A stretch of 64,000 nt of DNA from a marine actinobacterium MedAcidi-G3 (GCA_000817105.1 JUEP01000006.1:1-64000); one strand, 5' to 3'; shown: positions 36,337-46,740, counted from the first letter of the stretch. The notes: generated by a model from the letters alone, not told the origin. Made by a program: numbers and translations.

Positions 36337-37656
36337 GTGGGCATAACCAACGACCCTGGCCAAGATCCAGACGAAACAGCGGACGAGGGTCGTTCGGACA
36401 ATTTCCGAGAGGTGTGGGCATTAGAGAATTCGATTGATTGGTCTCAAATTCCAGATGATCAAAATGCGACGACCGAGGATGCCCCTACCAGTAAATATGC
36501 GCTCCACCCCGACGATCGGATTTGGCGCCATCCCAGTGAGCTCCAGTATTTGTCTACCAATCCAGAGCGTCCTGCGGGGAAGCGAAAACTTTTTGGGGCG
36601 GGACTCATTGGAGCGGTCATCGGTGCTGTGGTGATGGCGCTCGCTGTCGGAGTTACCTTTGGGTCCTCACCGAAAGTCGTTGAACGAGTTATTGAGCGCG
36701 AAATTGCTACCGCTACCGTCTCGACTTCAGGAGAGGGAGGGACGGGGTTTGTTCCTGTGGCAGATGTCGCAGCGAAAGTAACTCCAAGTGTGGTGGGTGT
36801 CCAGGTGGTCCGATCCGGTCGTGTTGTCGGTTCAGGGTCTGGAGTTATTTTTCGAGATGACGGACATCTCATAACAAATTCTCACGTGGTAGAGAACGGT
36901 GATAACTACCGTCTGATTTTTGCTGATGGAACGGTTGTTGAGGCCATACTCGTCGGATCAGATCGACTCACTGATGTTGCGGTTCTGCGAGCTACAACTG
37001 ATCAAGAATACAAATTTGTGCCAGCGACGTTGGGTATTTCGACGTCACTTCGTGCCGGTGAAACTGCTATCGCGATTGGGTCGCCCTTAAGTTTGCGAGG
37101 TGGTCCCACCGTCACTGTCGGCGTAATTAGCGCCACGAACCGGAGACTGCAGTCACCTCAGGGAGATTGGCTATATGAGTTAGTACAAACTGATGCTCCG
37201 ATATCCCCAGGATCATCAGGCGGGGCGTTGGTTGATGCTCGTGGAGCACTGGTAGGTATCACCACGGTTATTGCTGTTACTGATGTTGGGGCTGAAGGTT
37301 TAGGTTTTGCCACGCCTATAGAAATCGCGCACCACGTTGCTAGCGACATTATTCAGTGGGGCAAAGCCAGACATGGGCGACTCGGGATACGTGGCTCAGA
37401 TGCGCCAACCCGGCTTTTACCTCCTAGCCACAATGCTGGAGTTCTAGTCGAGTCGGTTGATTTTGGTGGCCCAGCCGAGAGCGGCGGGATCAAGGTAGGC
37501 GACGTCGTTGTGGAGCTGGACGGGCAACTTGTTTTGGATATGGGTGGACTCGTAGTCGATGCTCGGATGCTTCAGCCCGGTGCTACATCTCCGATCAGAA
37601 TCTGGCGAGCTAATCGACTATTCGTGCTTGATATTGAGGTTGGAGAACTGAACTAG
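36337..37656 (+). CDS. HtrA/DegP-type serine protease with PDZ domain, membrane anchored
   Basis: About 439 residues from GTG 36337 (open frame from 36247). A cytosolic leader of about 85 residues is followed by one membrane helix (about 87-108, LIGAVIGAVVMALAVGVTFG). The trypsin-like domain has His in TNSHVV, Asp in DRLTDVAVLR and Ser in PGSSGGALVD. A C-terminal PDZ domain (AGVLVESVDFGGPAESGGIKVGDVVVE in parts) completes the PepD/HtrA layout. It should act outside the membrane on misfolded proteins. Confidence 0.93.
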   Translation: MGITNDPGQDPDETADEGRSDNFREVWALENSIDWSQIPDDQNATTEDAPTSKYALHPDDRIWRHPSELQYLSTNPERPAGKRKLFGAGLIGAVIGAVVMALAVGVTFGSSPKVVERVIEREIATATVSTSGEGGTGFVPVADVAAKVTPSVVGVQVVRSGRVVGSGSGVIFRDDGHLITNSHVVENGDNYRLIFADGTVVEAILVGSDRLTDVAVLRATTDQEYKFVPATLGISTSLRAGETAIAIGSPLSLRGGPTVTVGVISATNRRLQSPQGDWLYELVQTDAPISPGSSGGALVDARGALVGITTVIAVTDVGAEGLGFATPIEIAHHVASDIIQWGKARHGRLGIRGSDAPTRLLPPSHNAGVLVESVDFGGPAESGGIKVGDVVVELDGQLVLDMGGLVVDARMLQPGATSPIRIWRANRLFVLDIEVGELN

Positions 37657-38615
37657 TTTGTGTTTCGTAGCATGCTTCGTTTTAGCCATCTACCAAGGCC
37701 ATATAACAGAGCCATAATTACTGTTGCTCCTAGGCCTAGGGACACATTTTGTCGCTGTTTGGCGTTCATCGAGTCCCACGGCATTCCAGCTTCCGCCGCT
37801 ACGAAAACCTGATCATTTCCGTAGCGTGGCGCCCATCCTGTACTTCGTAGACGATCATTAGCAATAACCCAGGGATACCGGGTGTAAGGCAAAAGGCCGG
37901 TCGGCGCTTGATGTCCGACGCGTCGCGCAACATAGCGATCCAAGCGACCCGGTAAAGGAATCGGAAGTCGAATAATCGGTCGGGCCCCTACTAGGTCCCG
38001 AACGTCTCGAGCTGTAAGCCACCCGTCGGGAGCAACGTTATAAACTCCTGAGTCATCGAGTTGGATCACTGTTGCAACCGCTGTTGCAACGTCGTCTAAG
38101 TGAACAAACTGTTGTGGCGGGTCATCTCGTCGGGTCCTGATAGGTGCAGCGGCAAGCAGCGCCTCACCGATAAGTCCCGAAGCGTTTGGAGATGCGACAG
38201 CTGTCGGCCGCAAGATCGTCACCCTCCGCTCAGGGTCAAGGTCGGCCCACTCAAGAGCTGTTCTTTCCGCGTCAGCTTGATGGACTGCGAAGGCTGATTC
38301 TGGGTTAGGTCGAACTGCCGCATCTTCTGATAGGGGGACCGAGTTGTTAGGCCACGCCCCATAAACCATGGCACTGGAAACGATGATTACCTGAGAAATT
38401 TCAGCTTCGGTAACGAGTTCTAAAAGGCCTATCAAGTTGCTTTGATCTGAGTCATCGGAGAATGCCAGATAAACGATGGCTTCAATGTCAGACAGGGACA
38501 CATCTTCTGCTTCGGGTGTGAATCCAATTACTTCATCAAAGATTTGGGTTAACGCTTCAGAAATTCGGGAACGTAATGCGCCTTCTGCTCCCAAGATCGC
38601 AACTGATGTCATCAA
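37653..38615 (-). CDS. NAD(P)-dependent epimerase/dehydratase family protein with C-terminal membrane helix
   Basis: A 320-residue extended SDR. The nucleotide site begins VAILGAEGALRSRI, an unusual form of the GxxGxxG loop, and the YxxxK motif expected after VIIVSSAMVYGAW is not obvious: the helix has FAVHQADAERTA, with His in place of Tyr. A final hydrophobic segment (about 291-310) ends KRSM. It may bind a nucleotide without being a full enzyme. It converges with the HtrA gene by a 4-nt overlap. Confidence 0.75.
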   Translation of the reverse strand: MMTSVAILGAEGALRSRISEALTQIFDEVIGFTPEAEDVSLSDIEAIVYLAFSDDSDQSNLIGLLELVTEAEISQVIIVSSAMVYGAWPNNSVPLSEDAAVRPNPESAFAVHQADAERTALEWADLDPERRVTILRPTAVASPNASGLIGEALLAAAPIRTRRDDPPQQFVHLDDVATAVATVIQLDDSGVYNVAPDGWLTARDVRDLVGARPIIRLPIPLPGRLDRYVARRVGHQAPTGLLPYTRYPWVIANDRLRSTGWAPRYGNDQVFVAAEAGMPWDSMNAKQRQNVSLGLGATVIMALLYGLGRWLKRSMLRNTN

Positions 38616-38689
38616 GTTTCTCGCTTCGGTATTTCAGCTATTCAGTTAACTAGTGTGAAGCTGTACACGCACCGGCCTACCATGCGGGT

Positions 38690-39889
38690 GTGGCAAGTGA
38701 CGACCCTTTTGATGAAGATAACCCCTTTGGTGGTCTTCCATTCTTCGGTGACCTTGGAAAAATCTTTAACAGTCAAGGTCCAATTGCCTGGGACATGGCG
38801 CGTCAATTTGCCCATCAGATTGCTACCGAAGGGAAATCTGAGCCAAATGTAGATCCGATTCAAAGAGCTGAACTGGCTGAGTTGGCCAGGGTTGCCGAAT
38901 TGCACGTCACAAACATCACGTCCTTGCAAGTGGGCGCTTTAGGACGGCCTCTTTCGATAGAGGCAGCAACTCGCGCTGAGTGGGCGTATGCAACATTGGA
39001 CGCATATCAGCCGTTGTTGAATCGTCTCGCTGAACGATTAACAAAAGGGACACTGCCGTCCGATGTGCCTGATGCAGAAGCTCAAATCCTTGATGGTCTC
39101 CTCAAAGCACTTAACCCGATGATGATGGCAATGAGTGCCGGTTCAATAGCAGGGCACCTGGCTACTACAGCCTTCGGGAGTTACGCCCTGCCAATTCCCC
39201 GGCCTGAGGATCGAATTCTTATATTGGTCGACAACATTAAGCTTTTCGCTGAGGAGTGGTCGCTTCCTTCGAATGATGTGCAGTTGTGGGTGTGTATCAG
39301 CGAAATGGCAACCCATTCGGTGTTGTCTATACCTCACATCAAGACAGCTTTTGAACAATTATTGCAACGCTATGTTGATGGCTTCCAAACCGACCCGCGT
39401 GGCTTCGAAGATCGCTTTATGGATTTAGACATCGGGAGTGGTGATCCAGCGGACTTACAAAAGCAATTGCAGAGCGCGTTAGGTGACCCAGAAAATTTGT
39501 TGGGAGCATTGCGGTCTGATGCTCAAAGCGCAGTTATCCCGGACCTTGAGGCGCTTCTGGCAGTGGTTGTGGGCTATGTCGATTATGTCGTTGAACGTGT
39601 TGCCCAGGGTTTGTTGAGTTCCTATGACTCGCTTTCAGAAGTTGTTCGACGTCGCCGGTTCACCACAAGCGCCGGAGACAAATTCGTTGAGAAACTATTT
39701 GGAGTTGAAATCACTTCAGAACTGGTTGATCGCGGCTCAGCATTTATTTCCGGTGTCCTAGATCGAGCTGACGAAGCAACGCTGGCGCGTCTGTGGAATG
39801 ACTCAGAGGCGCTTCCAACCCCGAATGAGGTTGATGCCCCCGGCTTATGGCTTGCTCGAATTGATTTGCCGGAATTAGATCAAGATTGA
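38690..39889 (+). CDS. zinc-metalloprotease-like protein (DUF2342 / F420-associated family)
   Basis: A 399-residue protein of the actinobacterial group usually named zinc-dependent metalloprotease. The N-terminus NPFGGLPFFGDLGKIF and the PIAWDMARQFAHQIA segment are typical. At the expected HExxH helix the sequence is SEMATH (204-209), so a canonical zinc motif is missing. Family members named this way often have degenerate motifs. The gene converges with an MFS gene with a 10-nt overlap. Function unknown. Confidence 0.75.
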   Translation: MASDDPFDEDNPFGGLPFFGDLGKIFNSQGPIAWDMARQFAHQIATEGKSEPNVDPIQRAELAELARVAELHVTNITSLQVGALGRPLSIEAATRAEWAYATLDAYQPLLNRLAERLTKGTLPSDVPDAEAQILDGLLKALNPMMMAMSAGSIAGHLATTAFGSYALPIPRPEDRILILVDNIKLFAEEWSLPSNDVQLWVCISEMATHSVLSIPHIKTAFEQLLQRYVDGFQTDPRGFEDRFMDLDIGSGDPADLQKQLQSALGDPENLLGALRSDAQSAVIPDLEALLAVVVGYVDYVVERVAQGLLSSYDSLSEVVRRRRFTTSAGDKFVEKLFGVEITSELVDRGSAFISGVLDRADEATLARLWNDSEALPTPNEVDAPGLWLARIDLPELDQD

Positions 39890-41256
39890 GGTTTTTCGCG
39901 TCGCGATGGAGTGGGAATTATTCGTACCATCCATCGAGGTAACCGCTTATTGAGATTTTGGTATCTCTTTTCAGTCCAAACTTGATCTGCGATAACTCGC
40001 GACGGGGTTCGTTTACCTCGGGCTAACGCTATTAAGCCCCCCAAGTAGAGAAAGGCTGCTGAGCCGCTGGAAAGCGCCAGAATCAGAAGCCCAGCTCGCA
40101 GGGGCAGCACACCATTGGGTGCAGTGACGGGAATGAGGGCACCTAGAACCCAAAAGAGCTGAAATCGTGTTTCGAACCTTGCGAAGGAGCGGCCTTGATT
40201 TACTGTCGGTGCGTCTCGTTGCACAATGGCGTCGAAAGAAAGTTTTCCTAGCCCTGCTGCGAATCCGACAGCTAACACGAATGCAAGCACAGCCGTCCGG
40301 TCACCTGGGAATGTCGCAAAGACCCCGACTACAGCGGCGATTGTTAACACTCCACCAAGTAAGTATTCTTCTTTAACGAGCCGCCGCAGTTGTGGTGCTG
40401 AGATTGCTCCTATAAAAGCTCCCAGCGCACTTGATGCAACCATTAATCCGAACCATATGGTGGCCGCGTCTTCTCGTCTGAGCCAGAAAGCGACAAGGAA
40501 AAGGGTGAACCCTGTCATTCCGCGCAATATGGCCATGGCTGAGGCAGCAAGCACTATGCCAGCGCTGCGCAGGTCGCTTCGTTCACCTTGGGGTGTTGGT
40601 TCTTGCGCTATGGAGGTTTTTGGTAGTCGAGCACCTAGGGGAACTACTGCTCCGAACACAATCATCGCTGCGCCGAGTACCCATTCTGATCCAATTAGCG
40701 CTAGGAGCAATCCCGGTCCGGCCGCGAGTGCGCCACCAAGTCCGCTCAGGAGGACAAGTTTGGAGTTGGCTTCTACGAGGTCTTCGTGACCACGGACAAG
40801 TCCTGGGACGATTGCGCTTTTTGCTACGTGATAGGTCTTGCCTAAAACGAGCGCTCCGAAGGCCTCTGGGAAGAGAAGTAGTGAGTCAAGGTGGCGGATC
40901 ATTAAAAAAGCCAGCACAGCTCTGCCCATACCGCTGACGATGACCATGGCTCGCCGGCCTCCACGCAGCCGGTCAATCATGGGGCCAATGAGGGGTCCGA
41001 CGATCGCAAAAGGTGCAATGGTCAATAAGAGATACAAGGCCACCTTTGGTCTAGCGGCGTCGGGGTCGAGATTAAAAAATAAAGATCCAGCGAGAGCGAT
41101 CGTGAACAGGGCATCTCCCGCAGCTGACACCAACTGAACGCGCGCCAGCCGAGCAAACGGTCCTAAAGATACACGCTGAGTAGGAGTTGATGTTGCCGGT
41201 TTAGACGCGTCCGAACCATTAAGTTCGGTCGTTGGGGGAAGCGGATTTTGATCCAA
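39880..41256 (-). CDS. MFS transporter
   Basis: A 458-residue MFS protein, about 12 helices. FARLARVQLVSAAGDALFTIALAGSLF opens the domain (parts), and IGPMIDRLRGGRRAMV after TM2 matches motif A. The layout resembles the MFS_3/DHA3-like exporters of actinobacteria. Basic 40-residue C-terminal tail. Substrate unknown. The gene is transcribed away from the phosphate block. Confidence 0.85.
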   Translation of the reverse strand: MDQNPLPPTTELNGSDASKPATSTPTQRVSLGPFARLARVQLVSAAGDALFTIALAGSLFFNLDPDAARPKVALYLLLTIAPFAIVGPLIGPMIDRLRGGRRAMVIVSGMGRAVLAFLMIRHLDSLLLFPEAFGALVLGKTYHVAKSAIVPGLVRGHEDLVEANSKLVLLSGLGGALAAGPGLLLALIGSEWVLGAAMIVFGAVVPLGARLPKTSIAQEPTPQGERSDLRSAGIVLAASAMAILRGMTGFTLFLVAFWLRREDAATIWFGLMVASSALGAFIGAISAPQLRRLVKEEYLLGGVLTIAAVVGVFATFPGDRTAVLAFVLAVGFAAGLGKLSFDAIVQRDAPTVNQGRSFARFETRFQLFWVLGALIPVTAPNGVLPLRAGLLILALSSGSAAFLYLGGLIALARGKRTPSRVIADQVWTEKRYQNLNKRLPRWMVRIIPTPSRREKPQS

Positions 41257-41305
41257 GAATCATCCTTACAGGCACAGAATATGCAACCCAAGCGAAACTT
41301 CGCGG

Positions 41306-42007
41306 TCACCCACTTCTTTCATAGCGGTAACCAACTCCCCGAATAGTAGAGATGCGCAGCGGAGCTGCTGGGTCGCTTTCAATTTTAGACCTCAGTCGCT
41401 TCACGTGAACATCAATAGTCTTCGTGTCACCTATGTAGTCCCAACCCCAAACATTTTGCATCAGGCTGTCACGGGTGACCACCCTGCCCGAGTTTTCCAT
41501 TAGGTAGCACAAAAGTTCGAACTCACGGAGCGCCAAGGAAACCAGTTTGCCATCGACACTTAATTCGTGTCGCTCTAGGTCCAGCCGCACCGCACCCTCG
41601 ACAAGCACTTCTGGATTCGAGGTAGTTTCTTCCTTCTCAAGCAAGTTCTCGCTGCGCCGAAGTATGGCTCGAATTCTCGCAATGAGCTCACGCAATCGAT
41701 AGGGCTTTGTGATGTAGTCATCAGCACCTACTTCTAAGCCGACTACTGCGTCGATTTCCTCACCTTTCGCTGTGACCATAATCACCGGCACCGAAGAACT
41801 TTTCCTGATTTCACGACATACATCGATGCCGGACATTCCAGGGAGCATTACGTCAAGCAAAATAAGGTCAGGGTCTTTTTCTGAGATCGCTTCCAGGGCC
41901 GCAGGACCATCGGCAGCGGCTATGACACCGAAACCTTCTCTCTCGAGGCTAATTGTTAACGCTTCAATGAAAACAGGTTCATCATCTACAACCAAAATCG
42001 AAGTCAT
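41306..42007 (-). CDS. regX3: phosphate response regulator, RegX3/PhoB type
   Basis: 233 residues: receiver domain with phospho-acceptor Asp in LILLDVMLPG (about residue 52), KP switch in DDYITKPYRLRE, and an OmpR-type winged helix with TKTIDVHVKRLRSKIE. It overlaps the kinase gene by 4 nt and ends a seven-gene phosphate block, which identifies it as the phosphate regulator. It probably binds the 11-nt repeats before pstS. Confidence 0.92.
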   Translation of the reverse strand: MTSILVVDDEPVFIEALTISLEREGFGVIAAADGPAALEAISEKDPDLILLDVMLPGMSGIDVCREIRKSSSVPVIMVTAKGEEIDAVVGLEVGADDYITKPYRLRELIARIRAILRRSENLLEKEETTSNPEVLVEGAVRLDLERHELSVDGKLVSLALREFELLCYLMENSGRVVTRDSLMQNVWGWDYIGDTKTIDVHVKRLRSKIESDPAAPLRISTIRGVGYRYERSG

Positions 42008-43161
42008 TGTGTGCTTTCCTTCGGCATTCGAAGAGTAAATTCCGATCCCTCGCCTTCTCGGGACTCAACAAGTATTTCTGCGCGGTGATTAACCGCTATA
42101 TGTCGAACAATGCTTAAACCAAGACCTGTTCCTCCGGTTTCTCGACTTCGGGCCTTATCGACGCGATAGAACCGTTCAAAGATTCGATCAAACTCTCCCC
42201 TGGGAATACCCATTCCGGAGTCGCGCACGCTGAGATCAACGCTGTCTGATCTAATGACTGCCGATACTGTAATGCTGCTCCCTGGCTCAGAGTATTTGAT
42301 TGCGTTGTCAATCAAATTGCCTACTGCGCGGACCAGTTGCCCGGCATCTCCCTTTAGTTGCACAGATTGGGCAGGAAAGTCCCTGAGAATCTCGATATTG
42401 CGTGCATCGGCAGCGGCATGATATTGATCGATTGCGGCAGAAATAACTGACCGGGGATCTAGTTTGTCAGTTCGAGGCTCTCCGTCGAGTTCGACTCTGC
42501 TTAATTCGAGCAGGGCATTGATTATTTCTCCAACCCGGGTGGTTTCAGAACTGATGCGATCAATCAAACCTTTGCTGACCGTCGGATCCTCTTCGTCAGC
42601 CAACGTGTCACAAAGCAGGGCAATCGCGCCTATCGGCGTTCTCAACTCATGGCTCAAGTTCGCAACAAAGTCACGTCGGACCCGATCCAATCGAACGCTT
42701 TCCGTTTGATCGTCAACGATAGCTACGGACCCAATCTGCCGATTTTCGTGTAACAGCGGTCTGCCCCGAACTTGAATCATCCTGCTCGGAGGCCCAGAAA
42801 AATTAACAGTTTGGTCCACCGGGTTACCCCTAGAAGTAACCTCAAGCGCTTCTGTGAGAGCGCCTTCTACTAGCGAATCAGCATGCCGGGCATCGGTGTA
42901 CCGCTTAGCTACTTCGTTGCGAATCGTTTCTTGGCCTGCCAAATCCACGATTACAACTCCTGCTCGTAATTGATCCAAGGCCAGTCGAAGCCGCTCTGAT
43001 CCAAGTACGGCTAGCCTCGCGTCATTCGTGAGTGACTCAAAGGCACTATTGAGGTCACCAAGTTGCACGGTTAGTTCTTTCTGGGCCTTCAAGCGGCGTG
43101 AATAGGCGATTACGAAAGAAATTGTCAGGAACAAAAGTGATATCGCCAGCGCGAGAGTCAC
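42004..43161 (-). CDS. senX3: phosphate sensor histidine kinase, SenX3/PhoR type
   Basis: 385 residues with one N-terminal membrane helix (about 1-20), a PAS-like middle, the HisKA box NLSHELRTPIGAI and an HATPase domain (GNLIDNAIKYSEPG, DSGMGIPRGEFDRIFERF, GGTGLGLSIV). With just one helix and no extracellular sensor it fits SenX3/PhoR kinases that read phosphate through PhoU and the Pst transporter. It overlaps phoU (stop/start) and the regulator gene. Confidence 0.92.
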   Translation of the reverse strand: MTLALAISLLFLTISFVIAYSRRLKAQKELTVQLGDLNSAFESLTNDARLAVLGSERLRLALDQLRAGVVIVDLAGQETIRNEVAKRYTDARHADSLVEGALTEALEVTSRGNPVDQTVNFSGPPSRMIQVRGRPLLHENRQIGSVAIVDDQTESVRLDRVRRDFVANLSHELRTPIGAIALLCDTLADEEDPTVSKGLIDRISSETTRVGEIINALLELSRVELDGEPRTDKLDPRSVISAAIDQYHAAADARNIEILRDFPAQSVQLKGDAGQLVRAVGNLIDNAIKYSEPGSSITVSAVIRSDSVDLSVRDSGMGIPRGEFDRIFERFYRVDKARSRETGGTGLGLSIVRHIAVNHRAEILVESREGEGSEFTLRMPKESTQ

Positions 43162-43874
43162 GACACATCGCCCTGCTCTCTCCGAGCTCGCGCTCTCTGC
43201 GCCCCCTTGTGCTCCGGCAACTCTCCGTTGACAAGGTACTGAACCCGTTCACCCACATTCACAGCATGGTCACCTATCCGCTCGTAGAAGCGGCCAATCA
43301 CGGCGAGTTGCACAGCTTGCTGTGTGGTGATCAGGCGATCATTGCGTGACGAGAAGACTGTTTCGATGAAATCGTTATGCAATTCATCGAGTCGGTCATC
43401 TAAGTCACCTAGCGCGCCAGCGAGCCCCGCATCGCGGTCGAGGTAAGAGTCCATTGCGCGGCTTGTTAGACGCAGCGCTTGTTCCGACATTCTGTCCAAA
43501 AGGCCTCGCAAACGAGGGTCGAGTTCAACTCCTTGGAGGCGGCCGATTCCTTTAGCGATATTTGCTACCAGATCGCCTGAGCGCTCAATTTCAGAGATCA
43601 TGCGAAGGTCGGTAAGGATAGTTCGAAGGTCGACAGCTACTGGTTGTTGGAGTGCCAGCATCCGCACACACTTTTCTTCTGCCTCAACACTCAGCAGGTC
43701 AATTTCATCGTCACCACTCGAAATTTGATCCGCGAGACCTATGTCGTTACCGAGCAGGGCTTGAGTCACAGTAGAGATACCCTCGGTTACTAAACCTGAC
43801 ATCCGGACAAGATCACCGCGAACCTCATCCATGAGGTCGTGAAACTCTGTCCGTGTTTCTTCTGTATTACTCAT
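43158..43874 (-). CDS. phoU: phosphate transport regulator PhoU
   Basis: About 238 residues from ATG 43874, which has a gaggtg ribosome site 6 nt before it; ATG 43886 is in frame but less well placed. Two three-helix PhoU repeats are visible, each with the acidic metal-binding pattern (DDEIDLLSVEAEEKC and DRLDELHNDF). It links Pst transporter state to the kinase encoded next and dampens phosphate uptake. Confidence 0.95.
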   Translation of the reverse strand: MSNTEETRTEFHDLMDEVRGDLVRMSGLVTEGISTVTQALLGNDIGLADQISSGDDEIDLLSVEAEEKCVRMLALQQPVAVDLRTILTDLRMISEIERSGDLVANIAKGIGRLQGVELDPRLRGLLDRMSEQALRLTSRAMDSYLDRDAGLAGALGDLDDRLDELHNDFIETVFSSRNDRLITTQQAVQLAVIGRFYERIGDHAVNVGERVQYLVNGELPEHKGAQRARARREQGDVS

Positions 43875-43919
43875 TTCACACCTCATTCAAAGCGTAGAGG
43901 ATGGCTCGACAGGGCTGAA

Positions 43920-44831
43920 TTAGCCGACCCGACCAGTTATGTAGGCCTCTGTGCGGGGGTCATCCGGGTTGGTAAAGATCTGTTCGGTGGGGCCAAGTTC
44001 GACAAGCTCACCGGTTCGCCGACCAGCATCAGTCACTTGGACCGAGAAGAAAGCCGTTCGATCACTTATTCGTGCTGCCTGTTGCATGTTGTGCGTAACA
44101 ATGACGATCGTATAGTCCGTCTTTAATTCAGCAATTAGTTCTTCGATTCTTGCAGTAGCTATCGGGTCGAGAGCCGAGCAGGGCTCATCCATCAACACGA
44201 CATCTGGTTCCACTGCAATGGCTCGCGCTATGCAAAGTCGTTGTTGCTGTCCTCCCGACAAGCCGTAGGCAGGATCAGAGAGACGGTCGCGCACTTCGTC
44301 CCACAAGGCGGCTCTCTGGAGCGAGCGCTCAACAATGTCATCAAGTTCAGATTTCTTTGCCCCAGCGATTCGCGGGCCAAACGCAATGTTGTCGTAAATG
44401 GATTTCGGAAAAGGATTTGGCTTTTGGAACACCATTCCTATTCGTCGCCGCACCTCAACTGCATCAACTTCACTCTGATAGAGATCAACACCGTGATAGC
44501 GAACTTCACCTTCGACGCGCGCTGTTTCGATCAAGTCGTTCATACGGTTGAAGCACCTCAAAAAGGTTGATTTCCCGCAGCCAGATGGTCCGATGAAAGC
44601 GGTGACTTCTGATTGCGTAACGTCAAGACTGACGTCCCGAAGAGCACAGAAATCGCCGTAATAAACGTTGAGCTTGGATACCTCAAATACAGTGCTCGCA
44701 CTCTTGGCATTTGATTCGCCAACTTGGTCTTCAGTCATCGATAGCACCGCTCTTCCGACATCAATACGGGGAGATTCTTCCTCGACCTTCATTCTGGCTG
44801 GAGTCTCTTCTGAGTTATTCGTATTTACCAC
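43920..44831 (-). CDS. pstB: phosphate ABC transporter ATP-binding protein PstB
   Basis: A 303-residue ATPase: Walker [20 protein letters not shown], with the PstB-specific FNRMND, signature [16 protein letters not shown], Walker [14 protein letters not shown] and H-loop VTHNMQQA. An unusual 45-residue N-terminal extension precedes the ABC domain. The start overlaps the pstA stop. Confidence 0.96.
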   Translation of the reverse strand: MVNTNNSEETPARMKVEEESPRIDVGRAVLSMTEDQVGESNAKSASTVFEVSKLNVYYGDFCALRDVSLDVTQSEVTAFIGPSGCGKSTFLRCFNRMNDLIETARVEGEVRYHGVDLYQSEVDAVEVRRRIGMVFQKPNPFPKSIYDNIAFGPRIAGAKKSELDDIVERSLQRAALWDEVRDRLSDPAYGLSGGQQQRLCIARAIAVEPDVVLMDEPCSALDPIATARIEELIAELKTDYTIVIVTHNMQQAARISDRTAFFSVQVTDAGRRTGELVELGPTEQIFTNPDDPRTEAYITGRVG

Positions 44832-45766
44832 TTTTTCTCAAATCGGTTGCGTAAATAAATTGCCGTTCCATTAATCATCAAAATCAGCACGAGAATCACG
44901 ACACTCGCGGCTGCTGCGTTTGCCGACCAATCTTCGCCCGGTTGTCGAGCGAAATTAAATATCAGGACTGGCAAGGCTGTAAAGGGCCCTGTAAAGGTTT
45001 CGAGGAAGTTTGCGTCGCCGAAGCTAATAAAGCCCGTTGCTGCCCCAACCAAAATAAGTGGGGCCGCTTCGCCCAGCGCCCTCGCTAGCGAAAGAACTGT
45101 GCCCGTCAAAATCGTTGAGAACGACGCAGGTAACACTTGTCTTGCGACAACCTCCCATTTCGTCGCACCCACTCCGTACGCCGCTTCTCGGACACCTTGA
45201 GGCACAGCTTTCAAAGCTTCCACGGAGGTAATCACCACAATCGGAAGAACCATTGCTGCCAGCGTCATTCCGCCTGCAAAAATTGTTTTTCCCTGAGTAA
45301 ATCCGCTTAGCGACTTAACAAACACAGCCAAACCGAGAAGCCCGTACACAATGGATGGAACACCGGCAAGATTTCTGACGTTTAATTCAACCAACCTTGA
45401 AAACCTGTTGTTGTCTGCGTATTCCACGAGATAGATCGCAGTTGCGACACCAATGGGAACCGCAAAAACCGTCGTAGCAATCGCTATCTGCAGGGTGCCG
45501 ATAATTCCTTGCCACACTCCAGCCTCGGCCGCCGAGCGCTGGGAAAATCCACGGCTTAAAAAATCACCGAGACGTTCGCTAAGTACCGACCAGCCATCCA
45601 CAACCATTACGCCGACTAGGACAGCTAAGAACGCTACAGCCAGACCTGTAACGCTGATGAGCACACCTTTAAACACTTGGCCAGGAATGTCACTGCCGGG
45701 TTTACGGCTCAATGATGCGGCGTGTTGCTCGGCCAGCCGAGCAGGGTTCGAAACGATAGCCATCAA
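44825..45766 (-). CDS. pstA: phosphate ABC transporter permease PstA
   Basis: A 313-residue inner membrane permease, about six helices plus a 30-residue leader. The EAA loop [17 protein letters not shown] and the [32 protein letters not shown] region (parts) are typical of PstA. It pairs with PstC; the genes overlap by 4 nt. Confidence 0.95.
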   Translation of the reverse strand: MMAIVSNPARLAEQHAASLSRKPGSDIPGQVFKGVLISVTGLAVAFLAVLVGVMVVDGWSVLSERLGDFLSRGFSQRSAAEAGVWQGIIGTLQIAIATTVFAVPIGVATAIYLVEYADNNRFSRLVELNVRNLAGVPSIVYGLLGLAVFVKSLSGFTQGKTIFAGGMTLAAMVLPIVVITSVEALKAVPQGVREAAYGVGATKWEVVARQVLPASFSTILTGTVLSLARALGEAAPLILVGAATGFISFGDANFLETFTGPFTALPVLIFNFARQPGEDWSANAAAASVVILVLILMINGTAIYLRNRFEKKW

Positions 45767-46683
45767 TAACGCTCCTGCATGCGACGCACGATTGCGTTAC
45801 CAAAGATGTTTAGGACAAGCGTGATTAAGAAGAGCAGGGCGCCAAGAAAGTAGAGGCTTTGGAAAGCCAAGTCGTTTCCTGCAACCTGGTCGGTGCCCAA
45901 ACCAAGCGCTGCCATTGCACTCGTGATCGTGCCTCCTGATTCTTTCAGGCTCAAATCGAATAGCGAGGTGTCGCCGCCCCCAGAAGCGATCGTGACGACC
46001 ATTGTTTCCCCAATTGCCCGGCTAAAGCCAACGATAATTGCCGCCATAAGGCCAGATATCGCTGCGGGAATCACAATTCGAAGGGTTGTCGAAACTTTCC
46101 GTGCGCCTAAACCGGCTGAGGCTTCGCGCAGAGAAACAGGAACTGCTCTTAAGGCATCTTCGGAAATGGAAGCGATAAGAGGAATCACTAGTAATCCAAC
46201 ACCTATCCCTGCAGCAAGTTTGTTGAAAAAATTTATGTCATCGAAAAATTGGGCGAGCACTGCCGGAGTAATAAAGCTGATAGCAAAGACGCCCAATACA
46301 ACGCTAGGCACACTTGCAAGCAACTCGAGAGTGGGCTTCATAAGACGTCTGACTTTCGGATGCGCATATTCCGATAAGTAGATTGCTGCGCCGAGGCCGC
46401 TAGGGACTGCAACAAACATCGCAATCAAAGAAATCTGGGCTGAGTTCACTAAAAGCGTGCTTAAGTCAAACAAGCCTCGACGTGGAAACCATCCAATAGT
46501 TTGGAGTTGATCTCGAGCCACTTGGCTTCCAAATGTCCAAGCTTCGGAAGCTATGGTCCAAACAATAAGTGCACTGACCGCAACAGTCGCGGCTGAGGCC
46601 AAAAGGAACAACCAGCGGGCGAGTGAGCTCCGTGCTCGACGCCCGCCGGTTGTTTGGAAATCCTCTAGCGAGATTGGGTTCAT
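45763..46683 (-). CDS. pstC: phosphate ABC transporter permease PstC
   Basis: A 306-residue permease, about six helices. AIYLSEYAHPKVRRLMKP and the EAA loop SLREASAGLGARKVSTT are diagnostic, as is ELLASVPSVVLGVFA. It is between pstS (57 nt upstream) and pstA, in the normal order pstS-C-A-B. Confidence 0.95.
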   Translation of the reverse strand: MNPISLEDFQTTGGRRARSSLARWLFLLASAATVAVSALIVWTIASEAWTFGSQVARDQLQTIGWFPRRGLFDLSTLLVNSAQISLIAMFVAVPSGLGAAIYLSEYAHPKVRRLMKPTLELLASVPSVVLGVFAISFITPAVLAQFFDDINFFNKLAAGIGVGLLVIPLIASISEDALRAVPVSLREASAGLGARKVSTTLRIVIPAAISGLMAAIIVGFSRAIGETMVVTIASGGGDTSLFDLSLKESGGTITSAMAALGLGTDQVAGNDLAFQSLYFLGALLFLITLVLNIFGNAIVRRMQERY

Positions 46684-46740
46684 TACTCCGCAGTCTTATT
46701 GATAAATGGCCTCAATCTGTGCATGTAAACCGGATTCTTA

